Assembly (NCBI GenBank): GCA_002368175.1
Contig: AP018172.1
Coordinates: 7,071,001 to 7,135,000 of the forward strand
DNA: 64,000 nucleotides
From: Calothrix sp. NIES-2098
GTDB taxonomy: Bacteria; Cyanobacteriota; Cyanobacteriia; Cyanobacteriales; Nostocaceae
Direction of reading: 5' to 3'
Shown: in pieces, positions 17,170 to 26,673 of the stretch
How the letters are laid out: the number at the start of each line of letters is the position of its first letter
How positions within the stretch are numbered: position 1 is the stretch's first letter
Position numbers and translations under genes: made by a program
The notes under the pieces: generated by a model
What the model saw: only the letters and a program-made list of their open reading frames with translations
Told to the model about the DNA's origin: nothing
Database searches by the model: none

Positions 17170-17493
17170 TCAAAGATATTTTTCCAATGTGTTAGCTAAT
17201 GTAGTTTTAGGCACGGCACCGACGACCATATCAACCTTTTGCCCACCTTTAAAAATCATTAATGTGGGAATACTGCGGATGCCGTACTGACTGGCAACAT
17301 TAGGATTCTCATCAGTGTTTACTTTAACGACTTTTAGCTGACCTTCGTACTGAGAGGCAATTTCATCCACAACAGGAGCTACCATCCTGCATGGACCACA
17401 CCAAGGTGCCCAAAAGTCAACCAAAACAGGTACTTCGCTGTCGAGTACTTCTTGCTTAAACGTAGAATCCGTAACTTGTGCGGCTGCTGACAT
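17170..17493 (-). CDS. trxA: Thioredoxin
   Basis: Protein disulfide reductase of 107 residues, the standard thioredoxin length. The redox-active site is WCGPCR (Cys32, Cys35), followed by the cis-proline segment IRSIPTLMIFKGG. Cyanobacterial thioredoxins reduce Calvin-cycle enzymes and also control G6PDH activity through OpcA; the latter genes occur elsewhere in this window. It lies downstream of yfr1 and guaB3 on the same strand, the order known from other cyanobacteria. Confidence 0.96.
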   Translation of the reverse strand: MSAAAQVTDSTFKQEVLDSEVPVLVDFWAPWCGPCRMVAPVVDEIASQYEGQLKVVKVNTDENPNVASQYGIRSIPTLMIFKGGQKVDMVVGAVPKTTLANTLEKYL

Positions 17494-17616
17494 GCCTAAA
17501 AACCTTTGCCAATTATATTTCTGAGTTTCGTGAAAATTCTACCATAGCAAAAACAGCTGCTTAGGAGTGAAGGATGTACATTTGCAAAGAACTCTAGAAT
17601 TTATTTATAAACACAT

Positions 17617-17685
17617 AAGGAACCGCCCGAACATAGTCCGGGCGGAGTGTGGTGTGAGGAGTGAACGGAAACATGCGTCTCCGCT
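17617..17685 (-). ncRNA. yfr1: Yfr1 small regulatory RNA
   Basis: About 65 nt between guaB3 and trxA, the known position of Yfr1. Read on the minus strand: a 5' stem-loop (CGGAGAC-GCAT-GTTTCCG), then an unpaired stretch with the signature ACTCCTCACAC at 17652-17662, then a GC-rich 3' hairpin (CCGCCCG pairing with CGGGCGG). The unpaired core is known to base-pair with mRNA start regions, including outer-membrane porin messages. End positions are estimates from structure. No long U tail follows the last stem (GGTTCCTTATG). Confidence 0.92.
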
Positions 17686-17879
17686 ATCTCTATTGTAGGC
17701 GACATATGTAATTTTTCCAGTAATTGTTTGAGACACTGGAAAAATTTCCTGAAGGATAGAAGTTGTTATCTACTAAGGATTAGGTATTTGTCCAAAGTCA
17801 AGGGTCAAAGGTCATTACTTATTTCTTTATCCCCCCTTCTCCCGGCTCCCTGCTCCCCTGCGTCTTCTTCCTTGTCCCT

Positions 17880-19043
17880 TTACTTGCCCATACCCAATTG
17901 CTGGGCTTTTTGGTAGACTTTGCCTTCTGTTAGTAGAGAAGGCGCAATCACAACTTCAACTTGCTGCATTTCCTTAATATTTTTGGCTCCTAAGGTGCCC
18001 ATACTAGTCTTTAAGGCTCCTAAAAGATTATGGGTACCATCATCTAGTCCTGCTGGGCCAATGAGGATTTGCTCTAGGGTTCCAGTGGTAGCAACGCGAA
18101 TGCGGGTTCCACGGGGTAGCACAGGGCTGGGAGTTGCCATGCCCCAATGATAGCCTCTTCCGGGAGCTTCTGCAGCTCTAGCAAAGGGAGAACCAATCAT
18201 CACACCATCAGCACCGCAAGCAATGCACTTGCAAATATCGCCGCCAGTGATTAAACCACCATCAGCAATTACAGGAATGTAATTACCAGTTTCTCGATAG
18301 TAATCATCGCGTGCGGCGGCACAATCTGCGATCGCAGTCGCTTGGGGTACGCCGACACCCAACACACCACGGGAGGTACAAGCTGCACCAGGGCCAATCC
18401 CTACCAGTACGCCAGCAGCCCCAGCTTTTAACAGATTCAAAGTCACTTCGTAAGTTACGCAGTTTCCCAAAATTACGGGAATGGGCATAGAACGGCAGAA
18501 TTCTGCCAAATCTAATGGCACAACAGACTCAGGCGAGAGGTGTGCAGTAGAAACTACCGTAGCTTGTACAAAAAATAAATCCGCCCCAGCTTTGGCTACT
18601 ACTTCGCCATATTTACTTGCTCCGGCTGGCGTAGCACTGACTGCGGCTATCCCACCTTGTTGCTTAATTTCCTGAATACGTTTTTCAATTAATTCTGGCT
18701 TGATTGGTTCAGCATAGAGTTCTTGCATCAGGTGGACAAATTCATCTTTGCCCACAGCAGCAATCTTATCCAAAATCGGTTCTGGATCGGCATAGCGTGT
18801 TTGGATACCTTCTAAGTTGAGAACTCCTAATGCTCCTAGCTGCGATAAACGTACAGCCATGCGCACGTCGACTACGCCATCCATAGCACTAGCAATGATT
18901 GGAATTTCTCGCTCAATATTGCCGATGCGCCACCTGGTATCTGCCAAACTCGGATCGAGTGTTCTGTTACCAGGTACTAAAGCAATCTCATCAATTCCGT
19001 AAGCTCTCCGAGCCGTTTTTCCCCGCCCAAGTTGAATGTCCAC
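17880..19043 (-). CDS. guaB3: GuaB3-type IMP dehydrogenase/GMP reductase family protein
   Basis: 387 residues, shorter than classical IMPDH (about 490) because the CBS domain pair is absent. The barrel shows the N-terminal RRAYGIDEIALVPGNRTLDP, the nucleotide-binding GPGAACTSRGVLGVGVPQ with the catalytic Cys, and IPVIADGGLITGGDICKCIA for the phosphate loop. Family TIGR01304-like proteins of cyanobacteria and actinobacteria are called IMPDH-related; whether the reaction is IMP oxidation or GMP reduction cannot be told here. The gene is followed by yfr1 and trxA. Confidence 0.88.
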   Translation of the reverse strand: MDIQLGRGKTARRAYGIDEIALVPGNRTLDPSLADTRWRIGNIEREIPIIASAMDGVVDVRMAVRLSQLGALGVLNLEGIQTRYADPEPILDKIAAVGKDEFVHLMQELYAEPIKPELIEKRIQEIKQQGGIAAVSATPAGASKYGEVVAKAGADLFFVQATVVSTAHLSPESVVPLDLAEFCRSMPIPVILGNCVTYEVTLNLLKAGAAGVLVGIGPGAACTSRGVLGVGVPQATAIADCAAARDDYYRETGNYIPVIADGGLITGGDICKCIACGADGVMIGSPFARAAEAPGRGYHWGMATPSPVLPRGTRIRVATTGTLEQILIGPAGLDDGTHNLLGALKTSMGTLGAKNIKEMQQVEVVIAPSLLTEGKVYQKAQQLGMGK

Positions 19044-19673
19044 GCTTAAACTTTTCTCAAATCTGTTTAAGCTAGGGTATCAAATTGTGGGTGAAGTTGG
19101 TGCGATTTTTTTATAAGTAACTGTCAAGATGCAGACAATTGAGAGACAGAGAAAAATCAAGAATCTGCTTTTGTATTGTTTTCCCTAAAGGTTAATGTAG
19201 GATTAATTTGTCAGGAAATATAACTTGATGTGTCAGTTATTACGCGTTAATGATTTGTGGTAGTTTTGCTGGTAATTTTGTCTCAACGGTGCTAACAATT
19301 CTGGTAGCAAGGTTAGCGTTAGAGATAGGTTTTTCTCTGGGAATTTTTGCTGGTATGCCTGCTGTTGCCACTAATACACGATTTTGATTAGCGGCTACTA
19401 AAATACGAATTGCTTCAGGCTAAAGGGTAATGGCAGCCAAATGAAAGGTTTAGGGCTGAACAAAGGGTAAAAAGTTGCAGTTTTAAAATCAAAATTAGGG
19501 CAAATTCAGCATATGACAACATTTCTTGGCATCGCTAGCTGTTTCATCATTTCTCTGGCATCCCTGCTACCTAGAATCCCCTGTTGTTGTCTGTCAGAAT
19601 CTGAATAAGAAAACAGTATTAGCTGTTTAGTGGCTAGAATTGTTACGATAAATTCAGATTAGATATTGAAGCC
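19044..19673. other. Intergenic region between guaB3 and mutS2 promoters
   Basis: 630 bp between divergent genes. It should contain both promoters. The only protein-like signal is the short minus-strand remnant at 19240-19419. No hairpin with a T run was found. Confidence 0.5.
19240..19419 (-). pseudogene. Possible short gene remnant
   Basis: Sixty codons open on the minus strand between a TAG and a tandem TAA TAA, with no ATG. The translation is protein-like (AANQNRVLVATAGIPAK, ISNANLATRIVSTVETKLPA). A GTG within it could start a peptide of about 41 residues. I do not recognise the family. It may be the tail of a decayed gene or a small real protein. Confidence 0.3.
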
Positions 19674-22079
19674 TTGATCCAATCTGAAACCTTAGAACTA
19701 CTAGAATGGAATCGCCTCTGCCAGCATCTTTCGACCTTTGCGGCAACTAAGTTAGGGGCGATCGCATCGCGTCAGCTAAAAATTCCCGACTCTCAAGCGG
19801 AAAGTACGCAGTTGTTGGAGCAAACAAAAGAAGTCTACCAACTGGAAAGCCGTTTATCTCCCAGCCTATCCTTCGAGGGAATCCAAGATATTGGTGATTC
19901 TCTGGAACGGGCAGAACTGCAAGGAATCTTGGCAGGGGACGAATTATTAGCGATCGCTACCACCCTCGCTGGCAGTAGGAATTTACGTCGTGTAATTGAT
20001 AACCAAGAAGATTTACCCATCCTGACGGAGTTGGTTGCCGAGTTACGGACTTATCCCGAACTTGAGCAAGAAATTCACCGTTGTATCGATGAACGGGGAC
20101 AGGTAACAGATCGCGCCAGCCAAAAGCTAGGGGAAATTCGTACAGAACTGCGGAGATTACGCAGCCAAATTACGCAAAAGCTGCAAAATATTTTACAAGC
20201 AAAATCTAGCGCAGTTCAAGAACAACTGATTACCCAAAGAGGCGATCGCTTTGTTATTCCTGTCAAAGCGACACACAAAGACGTTATCCCCGGTATTGTC
20301 CACGATACCTCTACCAGTGGAGCCACGCTCTATGTGGAACCCAATAGCATTGTACCCGTAGGGAATCAATTACGCCAAGCAATTAGAAGAGAGCAGACAG
20401 AAGAAGAAGTAATTCGCCGCGCTTTAACAGAGCAAGTAGCAGCCGTTAAACCTGACTTAGAAAGGTTATTAGCAATTGTTACTACCTTGGATCTGGCTAC
20501 AGCCAGGGCACGTTACAGTTTTTGGCTAGGAGCCAATCCCCCCAGATTTATCAACTGGAACGAGCAAGAGAGTATTACTCTGCGGCAGTTGCGTCATCCG
20601 TTGTTAGTATGGCAGCATCAACACGAACAAAGCCAACCAGTAATTCCGGTTGATTTATTGATCAATCCAGAAATTCGGGTAGTAACTATCACCGGGCCAA
20701 ATACTGGCGGTAAAACTGTCACCTTAAAAACCCTCGGCTTGGCGGCATTGATGGCTAAAGTGGGTTTATTTGTCCCCGCCCGCGAACCTGTAGAAATACC
20801 TTGGTTTAACCAAGTTTTAGCAGATATTGGTGACGAACAATCCTTACAGCAAAGTTTATCGACTTTTTCAGGACATATCCGCCGGATTAGTCGGATTTTG
20901 GAGGCGCTAGGTGGGGAAAGAGGGGAAGATGAAGAAGTCATATCTCCCTCATCCCTAGTATTACTTGATGAAGTCGGTGCAGGAACCGATCCGGCTGAAG
21001 GTAGTGCTTTAGCGATCGCTCTTTTACAACATCTAGCCAGCCACGCCCGACTAACAGTAGCGACAACTCACTTTGGCGAACTCAAAGCGCTGAAATACGA
21101 AGATGCGCGATTTGAGAACGCTTCTGTAGAATTTGATGAAAGTACCCTATCACCAACTTATCGGTTGCTGTGGGGAATACCTGGACGTTCCAACGCCTTG
21201 ACAATTGCCCGTCGCTTGGGGCTAAAACCAGAAGTTGTCGAACAAGCAAAAACCCATCTGGGAGGAGCAACAGACGAAGTTAACCAAGTGATTGCTGGCT
21301 TAGAAGCGCAACGCCGCAGCCAAGAAACCAAAGCAGCGGAAGCACAAAAATTGTTACAGCAAGCAGAACGTTTATATAAAGAAGTTTCCGCCAAAGCCGC
21401 AAATTTGGAAGAAAGGGAACGTACTTTAAAGGCTTCGCAAGAAGCAGCAGTGCAACAAGCGATCGCCCAAGCTAAAGGTGAAATTGCCCAAGTGATTCGT
21501 CGCTTGCAGCAAGGTACGCCTACCGCCCAAGACGCCCAACAAGCAACTAACGCCCTCAATCAAATTGCGCAGAAATTCCAGCCAGCCACGCCAGCAAAAC
21601 CCAAAGCTGGATTTATGCCCAAAGTAGGCGATCGCGTCCGGCTTTCTCAGTTTGGGCAAACAGCAGAAGTATTAGTCGCCCCCGATGACGATGGTGAATT
21701 GACTGTTCGCTTTGGCATCATGAAAATGACAGTCAAGCTGGAAGACGTGGAATCTTTAGATGGGCAAAAAGCTGAACCGATTGTCAAACCAAAACCAGCA
21801 CCACCAGCAGTTACTCCACCAACACCACCAGCCCTGGCAATCCGGACTTCCAAAAATACAGTCGATTTGCGCGGAAAACGTGTAGCTGATGCCGAATTGC
21901 TTTTAGATAAGGCAATTTCCGAAGCTATAGGCCCGATATGGATCATTCACGGACATGGTACTGGCAAACTGCGGCAAGGCGTACATACCTATTTGCAGCA
22001 GCATCCTAGAGTGAGTCACTACGAAGCCGCAGAACAAGTAGATGGCGGTAGTGGTGTCACTGTTGCTTATGTAGAATAA
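19674..22079 (+). CDS. mutS2: Endonuclease MutS2
   Basis: 801 residues, full length; start TTG. Order: N-terminal lever/clamp helices, the MutS-type ATPase with Walker A TGPNTGGKT (about 340-348), Walker B LVLLDEVGAGTDP and the histidine switch ATTHFGELK. A coiled coil (about 530-620), a KOW-like linker (MPKVGDRVRLSQFGQ) and a C-terminal Smr nuclease domain (TVDLRGKRVADAE, IWIIHGHGTGKLRQGV) follow. MutS2 suppresses recombination and, in Bacillus, acts on collided ribosomes; it is not part of mismatch repair. A hairpin without a T run follows at about 22087. Confidence 0.95.
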   Translation: MIQSETLELLEWNRLCQHLSTFAATKLGAIASRQLKIPDSQAESTQLLEQTKEVYQLESRLSPSLSFEGIQDIGDSLERAELQGILAGDELLAIATTLAGSRNLRRVIDNQEDLPILTELVAELRTYPELEQEIHRCIDERGQVTDRASQKLGEIRTELRRLRSQITQKLQNILQAKSSAVQEQLITQRGDRFVIPVKATHKDVIPGIVHDTSTSGATLYVEPNSIVPVGNQLRQAIRREQTEEEVIRRALTEQVAAVKPDLERLLAIVTTLDLATARARYSFWLGANPPRFINWNEQESITLRQLRHPLLVWQHQHEQSQPVIPVDLLINPEIRVVTITGPNTGGKTVTLKTLGLAALMAKVGLFVPAREPVEIPWFNQVLADIGDEQSLQQSLSTFSGHIRRISRILEALGGERGEDEEVISPSSLVLLDEVGAGTDPAEGSALAIALLQHLASHARLTVATTHFGELKALKYEDARFENASVEFDESTLSPTYRLLWGIPGRSNALTIARRLGLKPEVVEQAKTHLGGATDEVNQVIAGLEAQRRSQETKAAEAQKLLQQAERLYKEVSAKAANLEERERTLKASQEAAVQQAIAQAKGEIAQVIRRLQQGTPTAQDAQQATNALNQIAQKFQPATPAKPKAGFMPKVGDRVRLSQFGQTAEVLVAPDDDGELTVRFGIMKMTVKLEDVESLDGQKAEPIVKPKPAPPAVTPPTPPALAIRTSKNTVDLRGKRVADAELLLDKAISEAIGPIWIIHGHGTGKLRQGVHTYLQQHPRVSHYEAAEQVDGGSGVTVAYVE

Positions 22080-22109
22080 GCAAAATGTAGTGCGGGTATT
22101 GTGCCCGCA

Positions 22110-22640
22110 TTACAAGGCACAACTAGAATTAGAAATTGGATAAGCAAAGGCAAATTTAGATAAAAAAGCACTGCTGATTACCAGTACAGAAAGCAGTCCA
22201 AAAATTATGTATATAAATATTAGAAAATCTTTAGGTATGCGTTTAAGATAACGCTCAATAACTGAAAAATAACCACCCAATCCCCAAGAACCGAAACTTA
22301 TTACAATCAGTAACCGAGCTAATAAATTATATACATCAATCAAAAGAAAACTTTTTTCTTTTTTACATTGATAATGTTTTCTCTCATTTATACCTAAACT
22401 TAGAGAAAACCGAGCTTGTGATTGGTAATATGGTATTTTTACATTGATTTTATCTAATTTAACTGAGGAAAAATCCAAGTTTTTGGCAGGGTTTAAATCA
22501 TGCAAATCATTTGGGAGATGCCGACTTTGAGAAGATAGTAACAAATGAATTCTTGCTTCTTTTGCAACAGATATATCTATATTAGCCAAGCTAATAGCAA
22601 TGCTTATAGCAGCTAAGATAATTGCTTGTTTGAATATCAC
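22110..22640 (-). CDS. Uncharacterised secreted/membrane protein (176 aa)
   Basis: I do not recognise the family. An N-terminal hydrophobic segment (FKQAIILAAISIAISLA) ending near an Ala-rich VAKEA looks like a signal peptide. A polar region of about 75 residues follows. Two C-terminal membrane helices are present (LLARLLIVISFGSWGLGGYF and IFIYIIFGLLSVLVISSAFL). It is 34 bp from the M50 protease gene on the same strand and probably co-transcribed, so it could be a partner or substrate; this is inference from position. Confidence 0.65.
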   Translation of the reverse strand: MIFKQAIILAAISIAISLANIDISVAKEARIHLLLSSQSRHLPNDLHDLNPAKNLDFSSVKLDKINVKIPYYQSQARFSLSLGINERKHYQCKKEKSFLLIDVYNLLARLLIVISFGSWGLGGYFSVIERYLKRIPKDFLIFIYIIFGLLSVLVISSAFLSKFAFAYPISNSSCAL

Positions 22641-22674
22641 AGAAGTTATTTTTATTTAATTAAAAATATTTAAT

Positions 22675-23280
22675 TTAGCGCAAGCCTATAGCAATAATAA
22701 AATTTGCTATATAACCTAATGTTGCCCCTATACCGGGAATCAAAAACAGTAGAAACAGAGCTAATGAAGCAAATTGACTATTCTCCAATGCTTTTAATTT
22801 CGGAAAAATTTCACTGAAAACATAAAAGCCATCCAGCGGTGGCAGTGGTATAAGATTAAATAAAAATAAGATTAAATTTATCCGTGCTGCCATATAAATG
22901 AATTCTACACTGGCAATTTGCCTGAATGGAGAATACAAAAAAAATTTGCATAACGAGATACATAAAATTGCCAAAGCCAAATTACACAAAGGCCCAGCAG
23001 CAGATACCAAAATGTTACTTAGCTTTCCCCAGCGAAACTTATAAGGATTAACAGGCATTTTTCCCCAAGCAATACCTGCAAGACAAAGAAAAATTATCGA
23101 TTCCCAACCCATATGCACCACAGGGTTCGGTGTGAGATGGCCAGTTCTTTCTGGTGTATCATCACCCTGACTCATAGCAGCCCAGCCATGAGCCAGTTCG
23201 TGTAAAGTTATGGAAATAATGACAATTACAACAACTCTAAAAAAATGTATCGGATTGGTAAATAGTGTGTTGATGAACAT
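22675..23280 (-). CDS. M50 family (site-2 protease-like) membrane metallopeptidase
   Basis: 201 residues, a minimal intramembrane protease without PDZ or CBS domains. The zinc site is HELAH (His27, Glu28, His31), and the third ligand is Asp in NLIPLPPLDGF. Four or five hydrophobic segments surround these. The GHLTPNPVVHMGW loop is typical of the YwhC-like cyanobacterial and Bacillus subgroup. Substrate unknown. It is co-directional with the downstream membrane protein. Confidence 0.9.
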   Translation of the reverse strand: MFINTLFTNPIHFFRVVVIVIISITLHELAHGWAAMSQGDDTPERTGHLTPNPVVHMGWESIIFLCLAGIAWGKMPVNPYKFRWGKLSNILVSAAGPLCNLALAILCISLCKFFLYSPFRQIASVEFIYMAARINLILFLFNLIPLPPLDGFYVFSEIFPKLKALENSQFASLALFLLFLIPGIGATLGYIANFIIAIGLR

Positions 23281-23963
23281 ATTACAAATAATTTTTAAGA
23301 CACATTCAAAAAGCTTGATTTCGCTGAAGAGAAAGCATACAAAAACAGGTATTAGAGCAAAACTCCAATACTTAGCATTGCTAACAAGATGATGATTTTT
23401 ATGATGTTTGATGAATGCCTATTACTGAGAAAATTTTATACGAAATGTACCAATTCCCTGAGGGTAAAAAAACTGAAACAAAAAGTAGCAGAAAAATTAA
23501 ATATATAAGTAATTACCCTTTATTAGCTCGCTAGTGAAAATAAGATAATACTTAGATTATTAAGTAGATAAATACACCGATCGTTCTCTGTTTCTTTTGC
23601 TGGTAAAAGATAACAGTGGGCAATCGAGGCAGCGATCGCTATAAAATAAACGATCGATTGCTAATGATTAATTGCCTATTGATTATTAGCGATCTCTGAT
23701 TTAGCTATTTGATAAGGTTTATTTATACTTTTGCGATCAATAAGCAGTTAGAACTATAGACGTCTATATGGTGAAGTAATTATATTTCCACTTTGTAGAA
23801 AATAAATTTTCCTTTAGAGTAAGACAGAGATACATGCTGATTACCGAAGTGAGAAAAGCTAACTGAAGCTTCTGACTAATATAGCTATAGGAAACTAACC
23901 TGAATGCTTGAGAGTCTGTTTCAAAATGGGTAACAGCAACCGTCCCTATTAGCCCGATCACCT
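23281..23963. other. Intergenic AT-rich region without a gene
   Basis: 683 bp, AT-rich, between divergent genes. Several GATCG-type sites cluster at 23578-23700. No credible coding frame, RNA or terminator was seen. A 65-codon frame on the minus strand ending near 23764 has no supporting features. Confidence 0.5.
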
Positions 23964-24569
23964 ATGCTAAAAGTTATGCACTCGGCCACAAATTCAGCCA
24001 CTCCAAATTCGCAGTGGGAGGATCTAATCAAGCTCCCAGCCCCAAACTCAGTTCAGTGGGACAATATCAAAACCCAGTTGGACTTAGTGCTGTTGGCGCT
24101 GGAAACTCTAACTGGCATTGGTTCGGAGGCTATGCTCTCGGCAGCAATCGATCTGAATTTGGAGTCAAGAGTGCCAGACCGCGTAGCTTTATGGCGATTG
24201 CGCCAGTCGAATCCGTTACGCAAAGGTCAAGGAGGGCGAAAAAAACTTGATGTAGAAGAAGCGCGATCGCTAGTTCTCATCATCTGCTACCTTGCCAAAC
24301 AGCACCAAGAATTAATTCGCCGTGCTGTCGGTCTATTAGAACAAATGGCGGAAAATAATCAGGAACCTCATCAGACCGCGTTACTTGGAGACTATATTGA
24401 TGCTTTCTGCAACACTTACCAAGAACGAATGGAAGAGGACGAGGAAATCTCTACAGATTTACTTACCCATCTGGCACTCAAACTGCTGGTAGATTTACTA
24501 TTTTACAGCGCCCCTGGCGGGCACCGTCGTTTGTGGTTAGCACTCCTAGACCGTTCCACAAAATTTTAG
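23964..24569 (+). CDS. DUF3038 domain protein
   Basis: 201 residues, helical and soluble. The N-terminal half (VQWDNIKTQLDLVLLALETL, RVPDRVALWRLRQSNPLRKG) and the end (LLTHLALKLLVDLLFYSAPG) match the cyanobacteria-specific DUF3038 family as I know it. No catalytic motif is apparent. It is followed 143 bp later on the same strand by a DUF4335 gene. The two families are neighbours in many cyanobacteria, which suggests a joint but unknown role. Confidence 0.8.
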   Translation: MLKVMHSATNSATPNSQWEDLIKLPAPNSVQWDNIKTQLDLVLLALETLTGIGSEAMLSAAIDLNLESRVPDRVALWRLRQSNPLRKGQGGRKKLDVEEARSLVLIICYLAKQHQELIRRAVGLLEQMAENNQEPHQTALLGDYIDAFCNTYQERMEEDEEISTDLLTHLALKLLVDLLFYSAPGGHRRLWLALLDRSTKF

Positions 24570-24712
24570 ATTTTGCGGAAATTTGAGCCATTGCAGTGGA
24601 TGGGTTCCTCAGCTTGAAGCACCTGGCGTCAAACTTTCCAAGACGGATTTTAGATTGCTCCTCCAAAATCCCAAATCCAAAATCACCAATCATCTCCTTC
24701 GCAGTTTCTGCC

Positions 24713-26347
24713 ATGCCTCTATCAAATTCTGTCATTCGTCGCTACACACCCCCCACTTGCACATTAGAAGTCTTGGCACAAGACTCACCTTTGTCCCGGT
24801 GGATGGGAAAAACTGTTCTCAAGCAACTAAGCTTTGAGTTGCGTTTTGACGATCCGCGACTACCAGAAGAGAGCAGATTCCCAATTCGGGGCGATCGCGA
24901 CCAACTTGAAGCTTTGTGTGATGCAGTCACAAGCTATGTTCAGGAATTTCTTCACCAATCTCCAGAAAGCTTTTGGTTCAGTTTTGCCGGGCCGCAAGAC
25001 TCCAGCAAAGTAGCTGATGACTCACAATTAACAAATTTTCAGCCTGCTTCTCTACCAGCTACTAAGACATTACAATCTTTTCCTCCTCAAATACCACAAA
25101 CAAAAATATATCTAGAACCAAGCAGCTATTTGAATCACAAGCTGTTTCTTGGTTCCTTAGCTAACCAGGCATCTGGGCCAGTCATTCAACTCAGTCTGCT
25201 GCAACTATTCGACTTGGCAACTGCTTTAGATGAATACTCGGCCGATATCATGGCGTTACCTACTCTAGAAAGTAGTCGCAGTTCGACTGTTAGCTTCCCA
25301 ACTTGGGCACCTGTAGCAGCTGTACTAGTATTAGGTGTGGGTTTATTACCAGTTACTTTGCAATATGTTAATAACACTCAGCCAAAACAGCAAAAGATTG
25401 CCAAACAACCCACTACTGAATCTGCACCAATTGCTCAATCTGTGCCTTCACCTAACCCGCAAGCTGAACTTTTACCACCAGACAGTTTACCCCCACTGCC
25501 ACCTGTAGGCTCTACCCAGCCAATCCCGACTACTAAATTGCCCACAGCGGCTAATCCTAACCTTTCCAGCAACTTACCTACTTTATCTAATCCTAGCTTC
25601 CCTACATCTCCAACAACTGTTGGTTCTTTACCTAAGGGTACTACTGTGCCATCTTCTGGAAGTGCATTGAATCTACCTCAGAAGACAAGCCCAACTCTTC
25701 CTACTAATTCTCAGTTTGGAGTACCTAGCAGCATTGGCGGACAGCAAATTGCCATTCAACCAAATCCTACACTGAATCGTCCCGGAGCAGTTAGCCCAGC
25801 CGATATTGCTTTGCCTAAAAAGCGAGAACTACCACCAAGTCTCTCTCCTAGCAGAGATATTATTAGCCCAAATATCTCAACAACTGCTCCACCACTTCCT
25901 ACCATACCCAATCGCACAGCAAGTTCACCAAAGCTGGACGGAGAATACAATCCTACTTCTATCACCTCTCCAGTTAGAGGTAGTAGTAATCCGTTAGTCG
26001 AGAGATTGAGAAATGGACAAAAAACTTCTACTTCCACCCAAGTAGCTACGGACAACACATTATTTGATACACCTCAGGTAGCAGAAGCGAGACAATATAT
26101 CCAAAAACGTTGGCAACCACCGGCTGGGTTGCGACAAACACTAGAGTATAGTTTGATGGTAGGTGTTGATGGTACTATTGAACGCATTTTTCCTTTAAAT
26201 AAAGCAGCCAGAGACTTCGTTGACAGTGCTGGAATGCCTAATTTAGGAGCACCCTTTGTTTCGCCAAACAAATACGGCCAAATGGTCAGAATGCGAGCTG
26301 TACTTAGCCCAGATGGCAAAGTGCAAACCTTCCCAGAAAGAGAATAA
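24713..26347 (+). CDS. DUF4335 domain protein, membrane-anchored, proline-rich
   Basis: 544 residues from the ATG at 24713; an upstream non-ATG start at 24596 would add 39 unlikely residues. The N-terminal 200 residues match DUF4335 (IRRYTPPTCTLEVLAQDSPL, LRFDDPRLPEESRFPIRGDR). One membrane helix follows (WAPVAAVLVLGVGLLPVTL). A Pro/Ser/Thr-rich spacer of about 190 residues comes next, then a folded C-terminal domain (YIQKRWQPPAGLRQTLEYSL, GQMVRMRAVLSPDGKVQ) that recalls TonB C-terminal shape. This suggests a cytoplasm-to-periplasm linker. Function unknown. Confidence 0.8.
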   Translation: MPLSNSVIRRYTPPTCTLEVLAQDSPLSRWMGKTVLKQLSFELRFDDPRLPEESRFPIRGDRDQLEALCDAVTSYVQEFLHQSPESFWFSFAGPQDSSKVADDSQLTNFQPASLPATKTLQSFPPQIPQTKIYLEPSSYLNHKLFLGSLANQASGPVIQLSLLQLFDLATALDEYSADIMALPTLESSRSSTVSFPTWAPVAAVLVLGVGLLPVTLQYVNNTQPKQQKIAKQPTTESAPIAQSVPSPNPQAELLPPDSLPPLPPVGSTQPIPTTKLPTAANPNLSSNLPTLSNPSFPTSPTTVGSLPKGTTVPSSGSALNLPQKTSPTLPTNSQFGVPSSIGGQQIAIQPNPTLNRPGAVSPADIALPKKRELPPSLSPSRDIISPNISTTAPPLPTIPNRTASSPKLDGEYNPTSITSPVRGSSNPLVERLRNGQKTSTSTQVATDNTLFDTPQVAEARQYIQKRWQPPAGLRQTLEYSLMVGVDGTIERIFPLNKAARDFVDSAGMPNLGAPFVSPNKYGQMVRMRAVLSPDGKVQTFPERE

Positions 26348-26628
26348 TTTTAGGGAAGATGCTGATGCCATTTATCAAACTCTGCGTCCCTAGAATGGGA
26401 TATGGGTGATGGAGAATAGAACCCAATGTGCGAAAAAGAATTATACCCAGCCTCTACTGAGAAACCCTTGTGGCATCTAGCTTTCTAAGTTTTGAATTGT
26501 GAATTGGGAGAATGGGATTATGCATTAACCAAGATAGTTAGGACAATTAATTTCTCCAACAGCTTTTAGCAAGGATTTCATCATCAAGAATCTTCAATAT
26601 CAAAATATAAATCGCAAAAAAACAAAAG

Positions 26629-26657
26629 AGGCTGGTAAAACCAGCCTTTAATTTTTT
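26629..26657. terminator. Bidirectional terminator between convergent genes
   Basis: AGGCTGG pairs with CCAGCCT around TAAAA. TTTAATTTTTTAATT follows on the plus strand and CTTTTGTTTTTTT on the minus strand. It lies between the DUF4335 gene (plus) and the ferredoxin gene (minus). Confidence 0.8.
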
Positions 26658-26673
26658 AATTGCACTTGATATT

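Noticed and set aside
23764..23961. Open frame of 65 codons on the minus strand
   Set aside because: Lies in AT-rich spacer directly against the DUF3038 start, with no start signal or conserved motif.
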